From the NCBI RefSeq assembly GCF_016901815.1, contig NZ_JACSNR010000004.1, forward strand, positions 124,001 through 188,000: a DNA stretch of 64,000 nt. Direction: 5' to 3'. The translations under genes and the position numbers were made by a program. Below the pieces are notes generated by a model. The model made no database searches. It was not told the origin of the DNA and saw nothing but the letters and a program-made list of their open reading frames with translations. How positions within the stretch are numbered: position 1 is the stretch's first letter; the number at the start of each line of letters is the position of its first letter. This DNA comes from Hydrogenoanaerobacterium saccharovorans (GTDB lineage Bacteria > Bacillota > Clostridia > Oscillospirales > Ruminococcaceae). Shown here one piece after another: positions 26,126 through 33,621 of this stretch.

Positions 26126-27286
26126 CTATGCCCCCATATAGGCATTGAGGACATAGTCGGTGAAGTAGGCGCGGGGCGTGTAGGAGCTCTGACAGCTGCT
26201 GGTGATGACCGTCACCAGCTGAAGCTCCGGCACCACATAGATAAACTGCCCTGCATGCCCGAACGCGAAATAGGTGTCATAACTGGCTGCCGGATAGGGT
26301 GTGGCGTAGGTTCCATATTCCCCTGCGGTATGGGTGCGCACCCACCACTGGTAGCCATAGGCCCCTGTGGCATCGCCAGGCCCGCCATTCTGCCGGGAAG
26401 TGGACTCCTCCACCCAGTCTGCGGGAACCAGCTGCTGCCCATTCCATGTGCCGCCGTTCAGATAAAGCTGCCCGAATCTGGCAGCATCCCGGGAGGTGAT
26501 GACAAGTCCATTGCCTCCATCGGCAATCCCCTGCGGATCGGTGTTCCAATAGGCCTCCTCGCTGATTCCCATGGGGTCAAACAGGCGGGTGCGGCAATAC
26601 TCCTCCTGGGTCATGCCGGTGGCTGACTGCAATACTGCCGAGAGCAGATGGGTATTGCCAGTGCTGTAATTAAAGACTGTTCCGGGATCGTGAATCAGGG
26701 CCCGACTCAGAATATAGTCCACCCAGTTATCCGCAGAGCGGAACTCGGTCCAGTTGCTGTACCCGCTGCCCCATTCATACCATTCCAGGCCGGAAGTCTG
26801 GGTCAGCAGATGCCGCAGCGTCAGGTCGTGCTTCCGGGTATCCTCCTGTTCCAGCACCTCCGGGAGATAATCAGAGACCCGGTCATCCACCCCGCCGATG
26901 TATCCCTCGTCGATTGCAATGCCGATCAGCGCCCCGGTAAAGGATTTGGAGGCCGAGTACAGCTCAAAAAGACTGTTCTCATCGTAGCCGTCCCCATAGT
27001 ACTCGTCGATGATGACCCCATCCTTGACAGTTACCATCGTATGGATGCCGCTGCCGGGCAATGCCTGATGCAGGGCCTCGAACACCTCCGGGTCCATCTG
27101 ATGGTTCTCCGGGGAATCGAACTGCCAGCTGTTATCCTGCTCCGGGGCCTCCAAAGCCGCTTGAACAGACGATTCCTCCAGGCTCTGTGCGGTGGACTCC
27201 GGCTCAGATCCAGACTGAGCGGTGCCACAGGCGGTCAGGGAGAGCATCAGCGCCAAAATCATAAGGAACGGCAGGAACTTTTTCAT
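26126..27286 (-). CDS. Serine hydrolase lipoprotein, class C beta-lactamase / esterase fold
   Basis: A 386-residue protein with a lipoprotein signal peptide (lipobox LTAC, Cys near residue 20) and a low-complexity Ser/Glu linker. The catalytic SxxK is SASK near residue 112, the tyrosine motif is NYSTGN near 208, and the third motif is FGHAGQ near 345, the pattern of family S12 (AmpC, D-aminopeptidase, EstB). It should be anchored outside the membrane and act as peptidase, esterase or cell-wall modifier; resistance is not implied. The ATG at 27286 follows AAGGAG at 8 bp. Gene stands alone. Confidence 0.88.
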   Translation of the reverse strand: MKKFLPFLMILALMLSLTACGTAQSGSEPESTAQSLEESSVQAALEAPEQDNSWQFDSPENHQMDPEVFEALHQALPGSGIHTMVTVKDGVIIDEYYGDGYDENSLFELYSASKSFTGALIGIAIDEGYIGGVDDRVSDYLPEVLEQEDTRKHDLTLRHLLTQTSGLEWYEWGSGYSNWTEFRSADNWVDYILSRALIHDPGTVFNYSTGNTHLLSAVLQSATGMTQEEYCRTRLFDPMGISEEAYWNTDPQGIADGGNGLVITSRDAARFGQLYLNGGTWNGQQLVPADWVEESTSRQNGGPGDATGAYGYQWWVRTHTAGEYGTYATPYPAASYDTYFAFGHAGQFIYVVPELQLVTVITSSCQSSYTPRAYFTDYVLNAYMGA

Positions 27287-27453
27287 GGGCAAAACTCCTT
27301 GTTATCTTAAAACACCGCCAGAGGCCAGTCTGTCATATAGTTCATGGCGGCGGAAAGCGGATGTCTTCTGACCTTTGGAAATCGGCTCTTCCAGGCAGTA
27401 GACCGCCGAAAAAACTATTCCCCAGGTACCAAAAATGGCTGTACTTCGTCTGC

Positions 27454-27936
27454 TCAGATTCCAAGCTCCGAGAGCCATTCCCGGATCGCAGATTCCTGGA
27501 GCCTGCCATTCAGAAGGCGCCCCTCCCGGATCACTGCCGAGGAAGCCACACTGCGCTTCAGATCCTGTGCTGTATTGCCGAATCCGCTGCCGCCCGAAGT
27601 GGCAAACAGGATGATGGTCTTTCCTGCGAAATCGTGGCTTTCCAGGAATGTGTTGATAATCGTGGGCGCTGTATACCACCAGATCGGGAAGCACAGCAGC
27701 ACGGTGTCATACTCCTGGAGATTCACCGGATGATCTGCCAGAGCGGGACGGGAGTTCTTATCCCGCATTTCCCGGGAACTGCGGGAGTTTTTATCCCGCC
27801 AGTTGAGATCCGCCGCAGTATAGGGCTCTGCCGGGCAGATCTCATAGAGGTCTGCTCCTGCGGTTCTGGCTATCAGTTCAGCTGCGTTCCGGGTCACGCC
27901 GCTGGCACTGAAATATGCAACCAATGTCTTTGCCAT
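27454..27936 (-). CDS. Flavodoxin family protein
   Basis: A 160-residue protein beginning AKTLVAYFSASGVTRNAAELIA, with the FMN phosphate loop SASGVTR and the flavin-flanking segments PIWWYTAPTIINTFLE and TSGGSGFGNTAQDL. The RDKNSRSSREMRDKNSRP segment is typical of this long-insert flavodoxin group. A soluble FMN oxidoreductase or electron carrier is expected. It is distinct from the flavodoxin at 15466. No hairpin is evident between it and the serine hydrolase gene 167 bp downstream, so co-transcription is possible. Confidence 0.85.
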   Translation of the reverse strand: MAKTLVAYFSASGVTRNAAELIARTAGADLYEICPAEPYTAADLNWRDKNSRSSREMRDKNSRPALADHPVNLQEYDTVLLCFPIWWYTAPTIINTFLESHDFAGKTIILFATSGGSGFGNTAQDLKRSVASSAVIREGRLLNGRLQESAIREWLSELGI

Positions 27937-28005
27937 GGTTCATCATTCTCCTTTCACTCACGCAAAACCCTGAGCCTTTTAGAGCTCATTTTCTCTTCAA
28001 TCAAC

Positions 28006-28034
28006 AGTATATCGCAGTCAGAATTATATGTCGA
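28006..28034 (-). promoter_or_regulatory. Promoter of the second flavodoxin gene
   Basis: Minus strand: TCGACA (28029-28034), 17-bp spacer, TATACT (28006-28011), about 70 bp before the start codon. The region 28035-28245 holds no gene that I can support; a small TCATGC/GCATGA hairpin lies near 28062. Confidence 0.6.
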
Positions 28035-28245
28035 ATACCTATTCTTCATTATAAATCATGCCTTTTGAGCATGATAAAAAGTGCTGTACCAAAAGGCTGG
28101 CATCTTAAACCTCCTCCCCGCTATGGAGCAGAATCATCATCTTTAATGCCTCACACACAGAATCGGCTCATACAAGTTATTCGCCAGTGCACACTGTAAA
28201 AATCACCCTCTCAGATGCTTTTAGGGTAGCGACATGTATAAGCAC

Positions 28246-28284
28246 AAAGAAAAAGAGCCTGGAACGCGACATGCGTCCAGACTC
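28246..28284 (-). terminator. Terminator of tmRNA
   Basis: Stem 28255-28267 with 28273-28284 (one mismatch, one bulge), 5-nt loop, followed on the minus strand by TTTTTCTTT. It starts 8 bp after the tmRNA CCA end. Confidence 0.85.
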
Positions 28285-28291
28285 AGTCTGG

Positions 28292-28641
28292 TGGTGGAGG
28301 CGGGGGGAATTGAACCCCCGTCCGAAAACACTTCCACGCAGGTATCTCCGAGTGCAGTTTGTCTTTTAGGATTCCCCTCACGCACCGCCGGCAAACAGGC
28401 TATGCGCTACGGTATCCTCTGATACACCAGCAGCCCCAAGGAAAAAGCTGAAGGCGTTCACCACTAATCGACGCCCGATCCGGACCCGTGGTCCTGTCCG
28501 GTCAGACGGCTGCGTTTAGTTACGCAGCAAGTGCTACTCTATTATCGTTAGCGTTTAATTTTAATTTCGGGGTGATGAAGGAGTCCCGCCTCCTACTCGC
28601 TGCCCGCACTTCTGCATCCCCGTCGAAGCCTTTACGCCCCC
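28292..28641 (-). ncRNA. ssrA: Transfer-messenger RNA (tmRNA)
   Basis: A 350-nt RNA whose ends form the tRNA-like domain: 5' GGGGGCG pairs with 3' CGCCTCC, then A and encoded CCA (28292-28294). The T arm contains GGTTCAATTCC and the 5' region GGCTTCGACGGGG is canonical. The tag frame (28520-28552) encodes ANDNRVALAA followed by TAA. It rescues stalled ribosomes together with SmpB, whose gene ends only 7 bases before the RNA begins. There is no room for a promoter in that gap, so transcription starts within smpB or the RNA is processed from the smpB message. Confidence 0.97.
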
Positions 28642-28648
28642 AGGTAAA

Positions 28649-29119
28649 TCAGGACCGTGTGCGCTGTTTCATCGCACGGTCGATGGTGCGCTGAGCATCC
28701 CGTTTGGCTGCATCTGCCCGCTTATCGTAAAGTTTCTTACCCTTACACAGGCCCACCTTTACCTTGACGCGCGATCCCTTGAAATACAGGGAGAGCGGAA
28801 TCAGAGTATAGCCGTCCCGTTTGAGCAGACCCAACAGACGATGGATCTCAGACTTGTGCATCAGCAGACGCCGTACCCGAAGCGGGTCCCGGTTGAAGAT
28901 GTTGCCATGTTCATAGGGACTGATATGCAGCTGCTTGATGAAGATCTCTCCATCTTCAATGCTGCACCAGCTGTCCTTCATATTGACAGTTCCGGCCCGC
29001 AGGCTCTTCACCTCGGTACCATACAGCTCAATCCCCGCTTCATAGGTCTCTTCCACAAAGTACTCATGGCGCACCTGGCGGTTCTCACTGATGGTTTTGA
29101 ATGATGTCTTTTCCGCCAT
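28649..29119 (-). CDS. smpB: SsrA-binding protein
   Basis: A 156-residue protein of standard SmpB length: [62 protein letters not shown], and the basic C-terminal tail ([17 protein letters not shown]). It binds the tRNA-like domain of tmRNA and mimics the anticodon arm in the ribosome during trans-translation. The partner RNA gene follows immediately on the same strand. Confidence 0.97.
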   Translation of the reverse strand: MAEKTSFKTISENRQVRHEYFVEETYEAGIELYGTEVKSLRAGTVNMKDSWCSIEDGEIFIKQLHISPYEHGNIFNRDPLRVRRLLMHKSEIHRLLGLLKRDGYTLIPLSLYFKGSRVKVKVGLCKGKKLYDKRADAAKRDAQRTIDRAMKQRTRS

Positions 29120-29219
29120 GCTCCTGCCTCCTCTGTGTTTTTTGCTGATACCTTATCAGTATACCACAAATTTCAGATTCGTCAATGCCGGTTCCTGTCG
29201 CACACAGTCCTGATGGAAC

Positions 29220-29798
29220 TCAGTCCTCCATTTCCTTCTGGATGGTGGTGGACTCAAACGATCCGATTGCCTGACATACCGGGCAGACATCCGGACGATG
29301 CTCATAAGTGGCGCCGCAGAACATGCAGCGGTAACCCGATACAGTCACCATGTGCTTGCCACCGGAGTTCTTGGGCGCAGCTTCCGGCTTGGAAGTATCC
29401 ACAGACGGATTGTGCAGCTTTGCCAGTGCCATCAGGAAGCGTCCCTCATGGTCGCGCTCGATCTTGGTGATCTCATCAAACAGCTTGCCAATGGCTTCAA
29501 AACCCTCTTCCCGGGCAATCCGGGCAAACTCCGGATACATCCGGCTCCACTCGCCATATTCGCCGTCTACGGCTTCCCGCAGGTTCTCAGCTGTGCCGCC
29601 TACGCCCTTCAGGTAGTGATAGAGCAGCTTGCCATGCATTCCCTCATTCTGTGCCATCTTTTCAAACAGCTCAGCTATTTCCGGATGGTTCTCCTGCTTG
29701 GCCTTCTCTGCAAAAAACAGATACTTGTTCCGTGCCATCGATTCCCCGCTGAAAGCATTGAGCAGATTCTGTTCGGTCCGCGATCCCTTGAGTTCCAT
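29220..29798 (-). CDS. Rubrerythrin
   Basis: A 192-residue protein: ferritin-like diiron domain (about 1-140) with ExxH motifs (NEGMHG, IERDHEG) and a C-terminal rubredoxin-like domain with CMFC and CPVC. Rubrerythrin is an NADH-linked peroxidase that removes hydrogen peroxide in the cytosol of anaerobes. The promoter at 29840-29868 is followed at once by a 19-bp dyad at 29818-29836, so expression is probably repressed by a metal- or peroxide-responsive regulator of the Fur/PerR type (inference). The ribosome site is weak (AGGATG). Confidence 0.95.
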   Translation of the reverse strand: MELKGSRTEQNLLNAFSGESMARNKYLFFAEKAKQENHPEIAELFEKMAQNEGMHGKLLYHYLKGVGGTAENLREAVDGEYGEWSRMYPEFARIAREEGFEAIGKLFDEITKIERDHEGRFLMALAKLHNPSVDTSKPEAAPKNSGGKHMVTVSGYRCMFCGATYEHRPDVCPVCQAIGSFESTTIQKEMED

Positions 29799-29817
29799 TG
29801 TACATCCTACTTAAAAC

Positions 29818-29836
29818 AGTAACAATTATCGTTACT
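29818..29836. promoter_or_regulatory. Operator-like dyad of the rubrerythrin gene
   Basis: AGTAAC and GTTACT form an inverted repeat separated by 7 AT-rich bases; the dyad starts 3 bp downstream of the -10 box and covers the expected transcription start. Confidence 0.55.
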
Positions 29837-29839
29837 ATT

Positions 29840-29868
29840 ATTATGTTCCTCAGATTCTGGAAAATCAA
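29840..29868 (-). promoter_or_regulatory. Promoter of the rubrerythrin gene
   Basis: Minus strand: TTGATT (29863-29868), 17-bp spacer, CATAAT (29840-29845). Confidence 0.65.
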
Positions 29869-29910
29869 GTATTATTTATAATTTAACAAGCGGACACACA
29901 ATGATATAAT

Positions 29911-29948
29911 AAAACAGACGGCTCTGGATTCGGGCCGCCTGTTTTTTG
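29911..29948. terminator. Terminator of gtrA
   Basis: A 10-bp stem (29913-29922 with 29934-29943) with T-rich tails on both strands, 9 bp after the GtrA stop on the minus strand. Confidence 0.85.
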
Positions 29949-29951
29949 AAA

Positions 29952-30365
29952 CTATGCGCGGCTGCGGAAAACCAGCAGCCGGTTGAGCACAAATCCCAGC
30001 ACCATGGTCAGGGCAGTGGTGCAGAGCTTGCTGAGGATCGTCCCGAAGCCCATCTGTGTGGTGAGCACCCACATGGACAGTACGCTGACTCCCAGCACAC
30101 AGAGATTTACTCCGATGAACCACAGCATTTCCCGTCCGAAGAACCGGTTCCGGGTCTGGAAGGTCCAGCGGCGGTTGATACAGTAGCTGTTGAGAATCCC
30201 GGCACTGTAACTGATGACCTGGGAAGGGATCACCGGCCACTTCAGCGAACCGGTGAGCAGGAAAAAGACAATAAAATCCACCAGCGTATTGAGTCCGCCG
30301 GTAATACAGAACCGGACAAACCGGAACTGGAGCAGTTTTTTGATCAGACTGCGAAGCTGTTCCAT
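29952..30365 (-). CDS. GtrA family membrane protein
   Basis: A 137-residue protein with four hydrophobic helices and the GtrA pattern FVRFCITGGLNTLVDFIVF and NRRWTF. GtrA proteins are thought to flip or position lipid-linked sugars for cell-surface polysaccharide or teichoic-acid glycosylation. The start has GAGGTG. The recR terminator ends only 28 bp upstream, so the gene depends on read-through or on a promoter hidden in that stretch. Confidence 0.9.
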   Translation of the reverse strand: MEQLRSLIKKLLQFRFVRFCITGGLNTLVDFIVFFLLTGSLKWPVIPSQVISYSAGILNSYCINRRWTFQTRNRFFGREMLWFIGVNLCVLGVSVLSMWVLTTQMGFGTILSKLCTTALTMVLGFVLNRLLVFRSRA

Positions 30366-30391
30366 TCAATCACACCTCTGTTTTGTCCATG

Positions 30392-30428
30392 AAAAAACCG
30401 GACCAGTCCTCAGGTACTGTCCGGTTTT
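30392..30428 (-). terminator. Terminator of the dnaX-ybaB-recR operon
   Basis: A 10-bp stem (30394-30403 with 30419-30428), 15-nt loop, then T6 on the minus strand, 27 bp after the recR stop. Confidence 0.88.
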
Positions 30429-30454
30429 CCGCTGCCGCAGCAGCTTATAAAGCC

Positions 30455-31054
30455 TCAGATCTCACTGCGTCCCTGCAGGGCACGGAACAGTGTGGTTTCA
30501 TCTGCGTATTCCAGATTGCCGCCCACCGGGATTCCATAAGCCAGACGGCTTACCTTGATTCCCATGGGCTTGAGCAGCCGGGCTATGTACATGGCAGTGG
30601 CCTCTCCCTCCACAGTGGGATTGGTTGCCATGATCACTTCCCGCACTTCCCCTTCTGCCACACGGCGCAGCAGTTCCTTCAGAGCCAGCTGATCCGGTCC
30701 GATTCCATCCATGGGAGAAATCAGTCCACCCAGCACATGATAGACTCCTTTGTATTCCCGGGTGCGTTCAAATGCCAGCACATCCTGGGAGTTTTCCACC
30801 ACACAGATGGTGGTATGATCCCGGCTCTCGTCCCGGCAGATGGGACACAGTTCCTCATCGGTCAGGTTCTGGCAGACCGCACACTTGTGGATCTTCTCCC
30901 GGGCTTCCAGAATACAGCGGGCAAAGTCTTCCGCACGCTCCTTGGGCATATTGAGTACATGAAACGCCAGCCGCTGGGCGGATTTGCGTCCGATACCCGG
31001 CAGGCGTTCAAAATGCTCGATCAGCTTCTGAAGCGGCGCTACCTGATATGCCAT
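30455..31054 (-). CDS. recR: Recombination mediator protein RecR
   Basis: A 199-residue protein, the standard length. N-terminal helix-hairpin-helix region [17 protein letters not shown], the four-cysteine zinc finger [16 protein letters not shown], and the Toprim domain ([20 protein letters not shown]). RecR helps load RecA on gapped DNA with RecO/RecF. It is the last gene of the operon with ybaB and dnaX, 12 bp after ybaB. Confidence 0.97.
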   Translation of the reverse strand: MAYQVAPLQKLIEHFERLPGIGRKSAQRLAFHVLNMPKERAEDFARCILEAREKIHKCAVCQNLTDEELCPICRDESRDHTTICVVENSQDVLAFERTREYKGVYHVLGGLISPMDGIGPDQLALKELLRRVAEGEVREVIMATNPTVEGEATAMYIARLLKPMGIKVSRLAYGIPVGGNLEYADETTLFRALQGRSEI

Positions 31055-31066
31055 CCGCAGCTCCCC

Positions 31067-31414
31067 TTATACCAGGCCAGGAATGTTCAGACCGCCGGTA
31101 ACCTTGTCCATTTCCTCAGCAGTCTTGGCTTCTACATTGCGCAGAGCCTCGTTCACAGCGCTGATTACCAGATCCTGCAGCATCTCCACATCCTCGGGAT
31201 CTACTACCTCCGGCTTGATGGTGATGGCCTTGAGCTCCTTCTTACCGCTCATAACCACTTCCACAGCGCCGCCGCCAACCGATGCGGTGAACTCCATCTC
31301 ATCGATCTCAGCCTGCTTCTTGGTGATGTCTTCCTGCATCTTCTGAGCCTGCTGGATCATGCTCTGCATATTATTGGGCATACCGCCAAAATTCTTCGGG
31401 ATTCTTGCTTTCAT
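31067..31414 (-). CDS. YbaB/EbfC family nucleoid-associated protein
   Basis: A 115-residue protein: [20 protein letters not shown], then a long helix ([20 protein letters not shown]) and the strand pattern [20 protein letters not shown]. YbaB proteins are DNA-binding dimers that always sit between dnaX and recR. The ATG at 31414 follows GGAGG at 8 bp; a start at 31429 would precede that site. Confidence 0.95.
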   Translation of the reverse strand: MKARIPKNFGGMPNNMQSMIQQAQKMQEDITKKQAEIDEMEFTASVGGGAVEVVMSGKKELKAITIKPEVVDPEDVEMLQDLVISAVNEALRNVEAKTAEEMDKVTGGLNIPGLV

Positions 31415-31447
31415 GTTTGATTCCTCCAAAAAATTATCGTTGCGAAA

Positions 31448-33073
31448 TTAGTCTATTTGAACCCTTTCCTGTGGAAGGTCAAGAGTTTCGATGAAAGTTG
31501 CCAGCGGGTCCTCTTCCTTCTTCTCCTGGACAGGCCGCCGGTAGGGACCAATGCTGCACCGGGTGCCGTTTACCTCCAGGAAGGCCTGCTTGATGCATTC
31601 CCGGGCATAATCGTTTTCCCGCATGAGCTTGAGGAAAAAGTCGTCCCGGCAGTCGATCAGCACATAGCCGCCCCGCCGATAGGCCGAAGAACCCACCAGT
31701 GCGCCTGCCAGTGCCGGATTTTTCTTCTCCAGATGGTCCAGCACCTCCCGCCAGTTGAGCACCTTCTGCTCCTCCGGAGCCGGCGCCTCTGCCTTGACAG
31801 CGGGCTTTTCCTTCGGGGCAGGCTGCTCCGGAACCGGCATGACATCCGGGAAATCCGGAATCTCCGGAAGTTCCGGTTCCTCCTGTACTGCCGTTCGGGC
31901 GGCAGTAGGGGTCTGCGGCAGGGTCACACCCGCCCGCAGTGCCGATTCCAGCTTTTCAATCCGGCTGAGCAGTGCGTCCGTCCGGGTGGAAAGCCGGGGG
32001 TCGCAGAGCTTGATCAGCGTCACTTCCAGTTCGGTGCGGCGCTCGGCACTCCGGGACATCCGTCCCAGCGCCTCCTGCAGCACCTCGATGGAATAGAGGA
32101 TGCGCTCCATGGAATAGCGGTCCGACTGGGCCCGCAGCCGCTGAAGATCCAGCGATGGGGTATCCAGCAGCGGGGTCGGGTCCTGGACAGCCCGGGTGAG
32201 CATCAGGTCCCGGTAGTGACCGATGAGCTGCTCACACAGCCGGCTCTCATCCATGGATCGGCGGCTCAGCTCCCCGGCAATCGCCAGCGCCCGGGCGGTA
32301 TCCCCGTCCGCCGCGGCATCTGCCAGGTCGTAGAGATGGCCTGTCCCCACGGTACCGGAGGCTTCCAGCACCGTATCCCGGGTAATCTCCCGGCTGTAAG
32401 AGGAACAGAGATCCAAGAGCGAAATGGCATCCCGCAGAGCTCCGTCCGACAGGCCGGCGATGAGTTCCGCCGCCTCCCGTGTGACGGTAAAGCCCTCTTT
32501 CCCGGCGATGTATTCCAGCCGGGAAGCGATGGCATCCCGGGGAATGCGGTAGAAATCGAACCGCTGACACCGGGAGAGGATGGTTGCCGGGATCTTGTGC
32601 ACCTCGGTGGTAGCCAGAATGAATACCACATGAGCCGGGGGCTCCTCCATGATTTTGAGCAGGGCATTGAAAGCGCCTGTGGAGAGCATGTGGGCCTCGT
32701 CGATGATATAGACCCGGTATTTACCCACCGCCGGAGTGAAGTTGGCCTCGTCCCGGAGGTCCCGGATATTGTCCACGCCGTTGTTGCTGGCGGCATCGAT
32801 CTCCAGGACATCCAGCACCGAGCCATCATCAATGCCCCGGCAGACTTCGCATTCCCCGCAGGGGTCCCCGTTCTGGGGATTCCTGCAGTTGAGCGCCTTG
32901 GCAAGGATCTTGGCACAGGTGGTCTTGCCGGTGCCCCGGCTTCCGGTAAACAGATAGGCATGGGCCGGATTGCCCGATGCTACTTCGCTCTGCAGTGTGT
33001 GGGTGATATGCTCCTGCCCGACCACATCCGCAAAGGTAGCGGGACGGTATTTCCGATACAGCGCAATATGCAA
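31448..33073 (-). CDS. dnaX: DNA polymerase III subunit gamma/tau
   Basis: A 541-residue clamp-loader ATPase. N-terminal MHIALYRKYRPATFADVVGQ, Walker A GSRGTGKTT, four-cysteine zinc finger (CRNPQNGDPCGECEVC), Walker B IIDEAHML, and SRC motif LSRCQRFDF. The C-terminal third has a proline-rich linker and a tau-like domain. It loads the sliding clamp in the replisome. The start is TTG at 33073, the only start that gives the family N-terminus; an AAGGGGGG tract lies about nine bases upstream. It follows the SRP RNA gene closely. Confidence 0.95.
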   Translation of the reverse strand: MHIALYRKYRPATFADVVGQEHITHTLQSEVASGNPAHAYLFTGSRGTGKTTCAKILAKALNCRNPQNGDPCGECEVCRGIDDGSVLDVLEIDAASNNGVDNIRDLRDEANFTPAVGKYRVYIIDEAHMLSTGAFNALLKIMEEPPAHVVFILATTEVHKIPATILSRCQRFDFYRIPRDAIASRLEYIAGKEGFTVTREAAELIAGLSDGALRDAISLLDLCSSYSREITRDTVLEASGTVGTGHLYDLADAAADGDTARALAIAGELSRRSMDESRLCEQLIGHYRDLMLTRAVQDPTPLLDTPSLDLQRLRAQSDRYSMERILYSIEVLQEALGRMSRSAERRTELEVTLIKLCDPRLSTRTDALLSRIEKLESALRAGVTLPQTPTAARTAVQEEPELPEIPDFPDVMPVPEQPAPKEKPAVKAEAPAPEEQKVLNWREVLDHLEKKNPALAGALVGSSAYRRGGYVLIDCRDDFFLKLMRENDYARECIKQAFLEVNGTRCSIGPYRRPVQEKKEEDPLATFIETLDLPQERVQID

Positions 33074-33099
33074 AGCTCCCTGCCCCCTTCTGTTCAGCT

Positions 33100-33288
33100 G
33101 GCTTCCAACCCTATAAGCAAAGCGTGCGCTTTGTCACACCGGCAGACAGGTTTGCTGCGGCACATCTTCGAACCGCTTAATGCTGCTCGGTTCCCCGCCT
33201 GACATGATTCACGGCCGTCAATCGCACAGGACCAATCTGCCAGCGTGGCAAAGCACACGCTCCATTGCCCTATTTTCTACAATTAGGC
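33100..33288 (-). ncRNA. ffs: Signal recognition particle RNA (large, Alu-containing type)
   Basis: The minus strand carries the conserved apical domain ATGTCAGGC, a GGAA tetraloop, and GAGCAGCATTAAG at about 33175-33205. Flanking arms form the long helix 5: GCGTGTGCTTTG (about 33255) pairs with CAAAGCGCACGC (about 33120). The 5' portion upstream of helix 5 leaves room for an Alu-like domain as in Bacillus. The promoter at 33295-33323 fixes the 5' end near 33288; the 3' end is approximate. The RNA scaffolds Ffh for co-translational membrane targeting. Position directly before dnaX is the common Firmicutes order. Confidence 0.9.
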
Positions 33289-33294
33289 TTTCTT

Positions 33295-33323
33295 ATTATA
33301 CAATACCGCACCGAAGTTTTCAA
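33295..33323 (-). promoter_or_regulatory. Promoter of the SRP RNA gene
   Basis: Minus strand: TTGAAA (33318-33323), 17-bp spacer, perfect TATAAT (33295-33300). Confidence 0.9.
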
Positions 33324-33347
33324 GTATCCTGTCAAAAAAACTGCCGG

Positions 33348-33608
33348 TCAGTCCCGTCCGGACTCATCAGTGCAGCCGGTCACTTCATACCCGCTCTGGG
33401 CGATGGCCTGCTCCAGCACCGTGCGTGCCAGCCCGTGCGCCTGTATCCAGACCCGCCCCTGAAGCTCCGAGACCTCCGCCCCGGTCACGCCGGGCATAGC
33501 CCGCAGTTTCTCCTGGAGAGCACTGCTGTCCTGCCCCGATCCCGGTACCACCGTGAATCCATAGGTCTGCTCCGGTTCTTCCCGGTTCATCTCAGTTCTG
33601 TCCTGCAT
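33348..33608 (-). CDS. Small protein with HMA-like fold lacking the metal cysteines
   Basis: An 86-residue protein. After a charged N-terminus (about 25 residues) the pattern TVVPGSGQDSSALQEKLRAM, then GVTGAEVSELQGRVWIQA and AQSGYEVTG fits the beta-alpha-beta-beta-alpha-beta layout of heavy-metal-associated domains, but the metal-binding CxxC is absent. The start at 33608 follows AGGAGGAG. It lies 13 bp downstream of the penicillin-binding protein gene in the same operon. Function unknown; the fold call is my inference from spacing of hydrophobic residues. Confidence 0.6.
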   Translation of the reverse strand: MQDRTEMNREEPEQTYGFTVVPGSGQDSSALQEKLRAMPGVTGAEVSELQGRVWIQAHGLARTVLEQAIAQSGYEVTGCTDESGRD

Positions 33609-33621
33609 ACTTCTCCTCCTG

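Noticed and set aside
26126-27286. Beta-lactam resistance gene
   Set aside because: The SxxK/YxT/HAG pattern fits family S12 esterases and peptidases; nothing points to antibiotic hydrolysis specifically.
27775-27800. Apparent direct repeat encoding RDKNSR twice in the second flavodoxin
   Set aside because: This paired motif is typical of the flavodoxin subgroup, so it is not a recent duplication.
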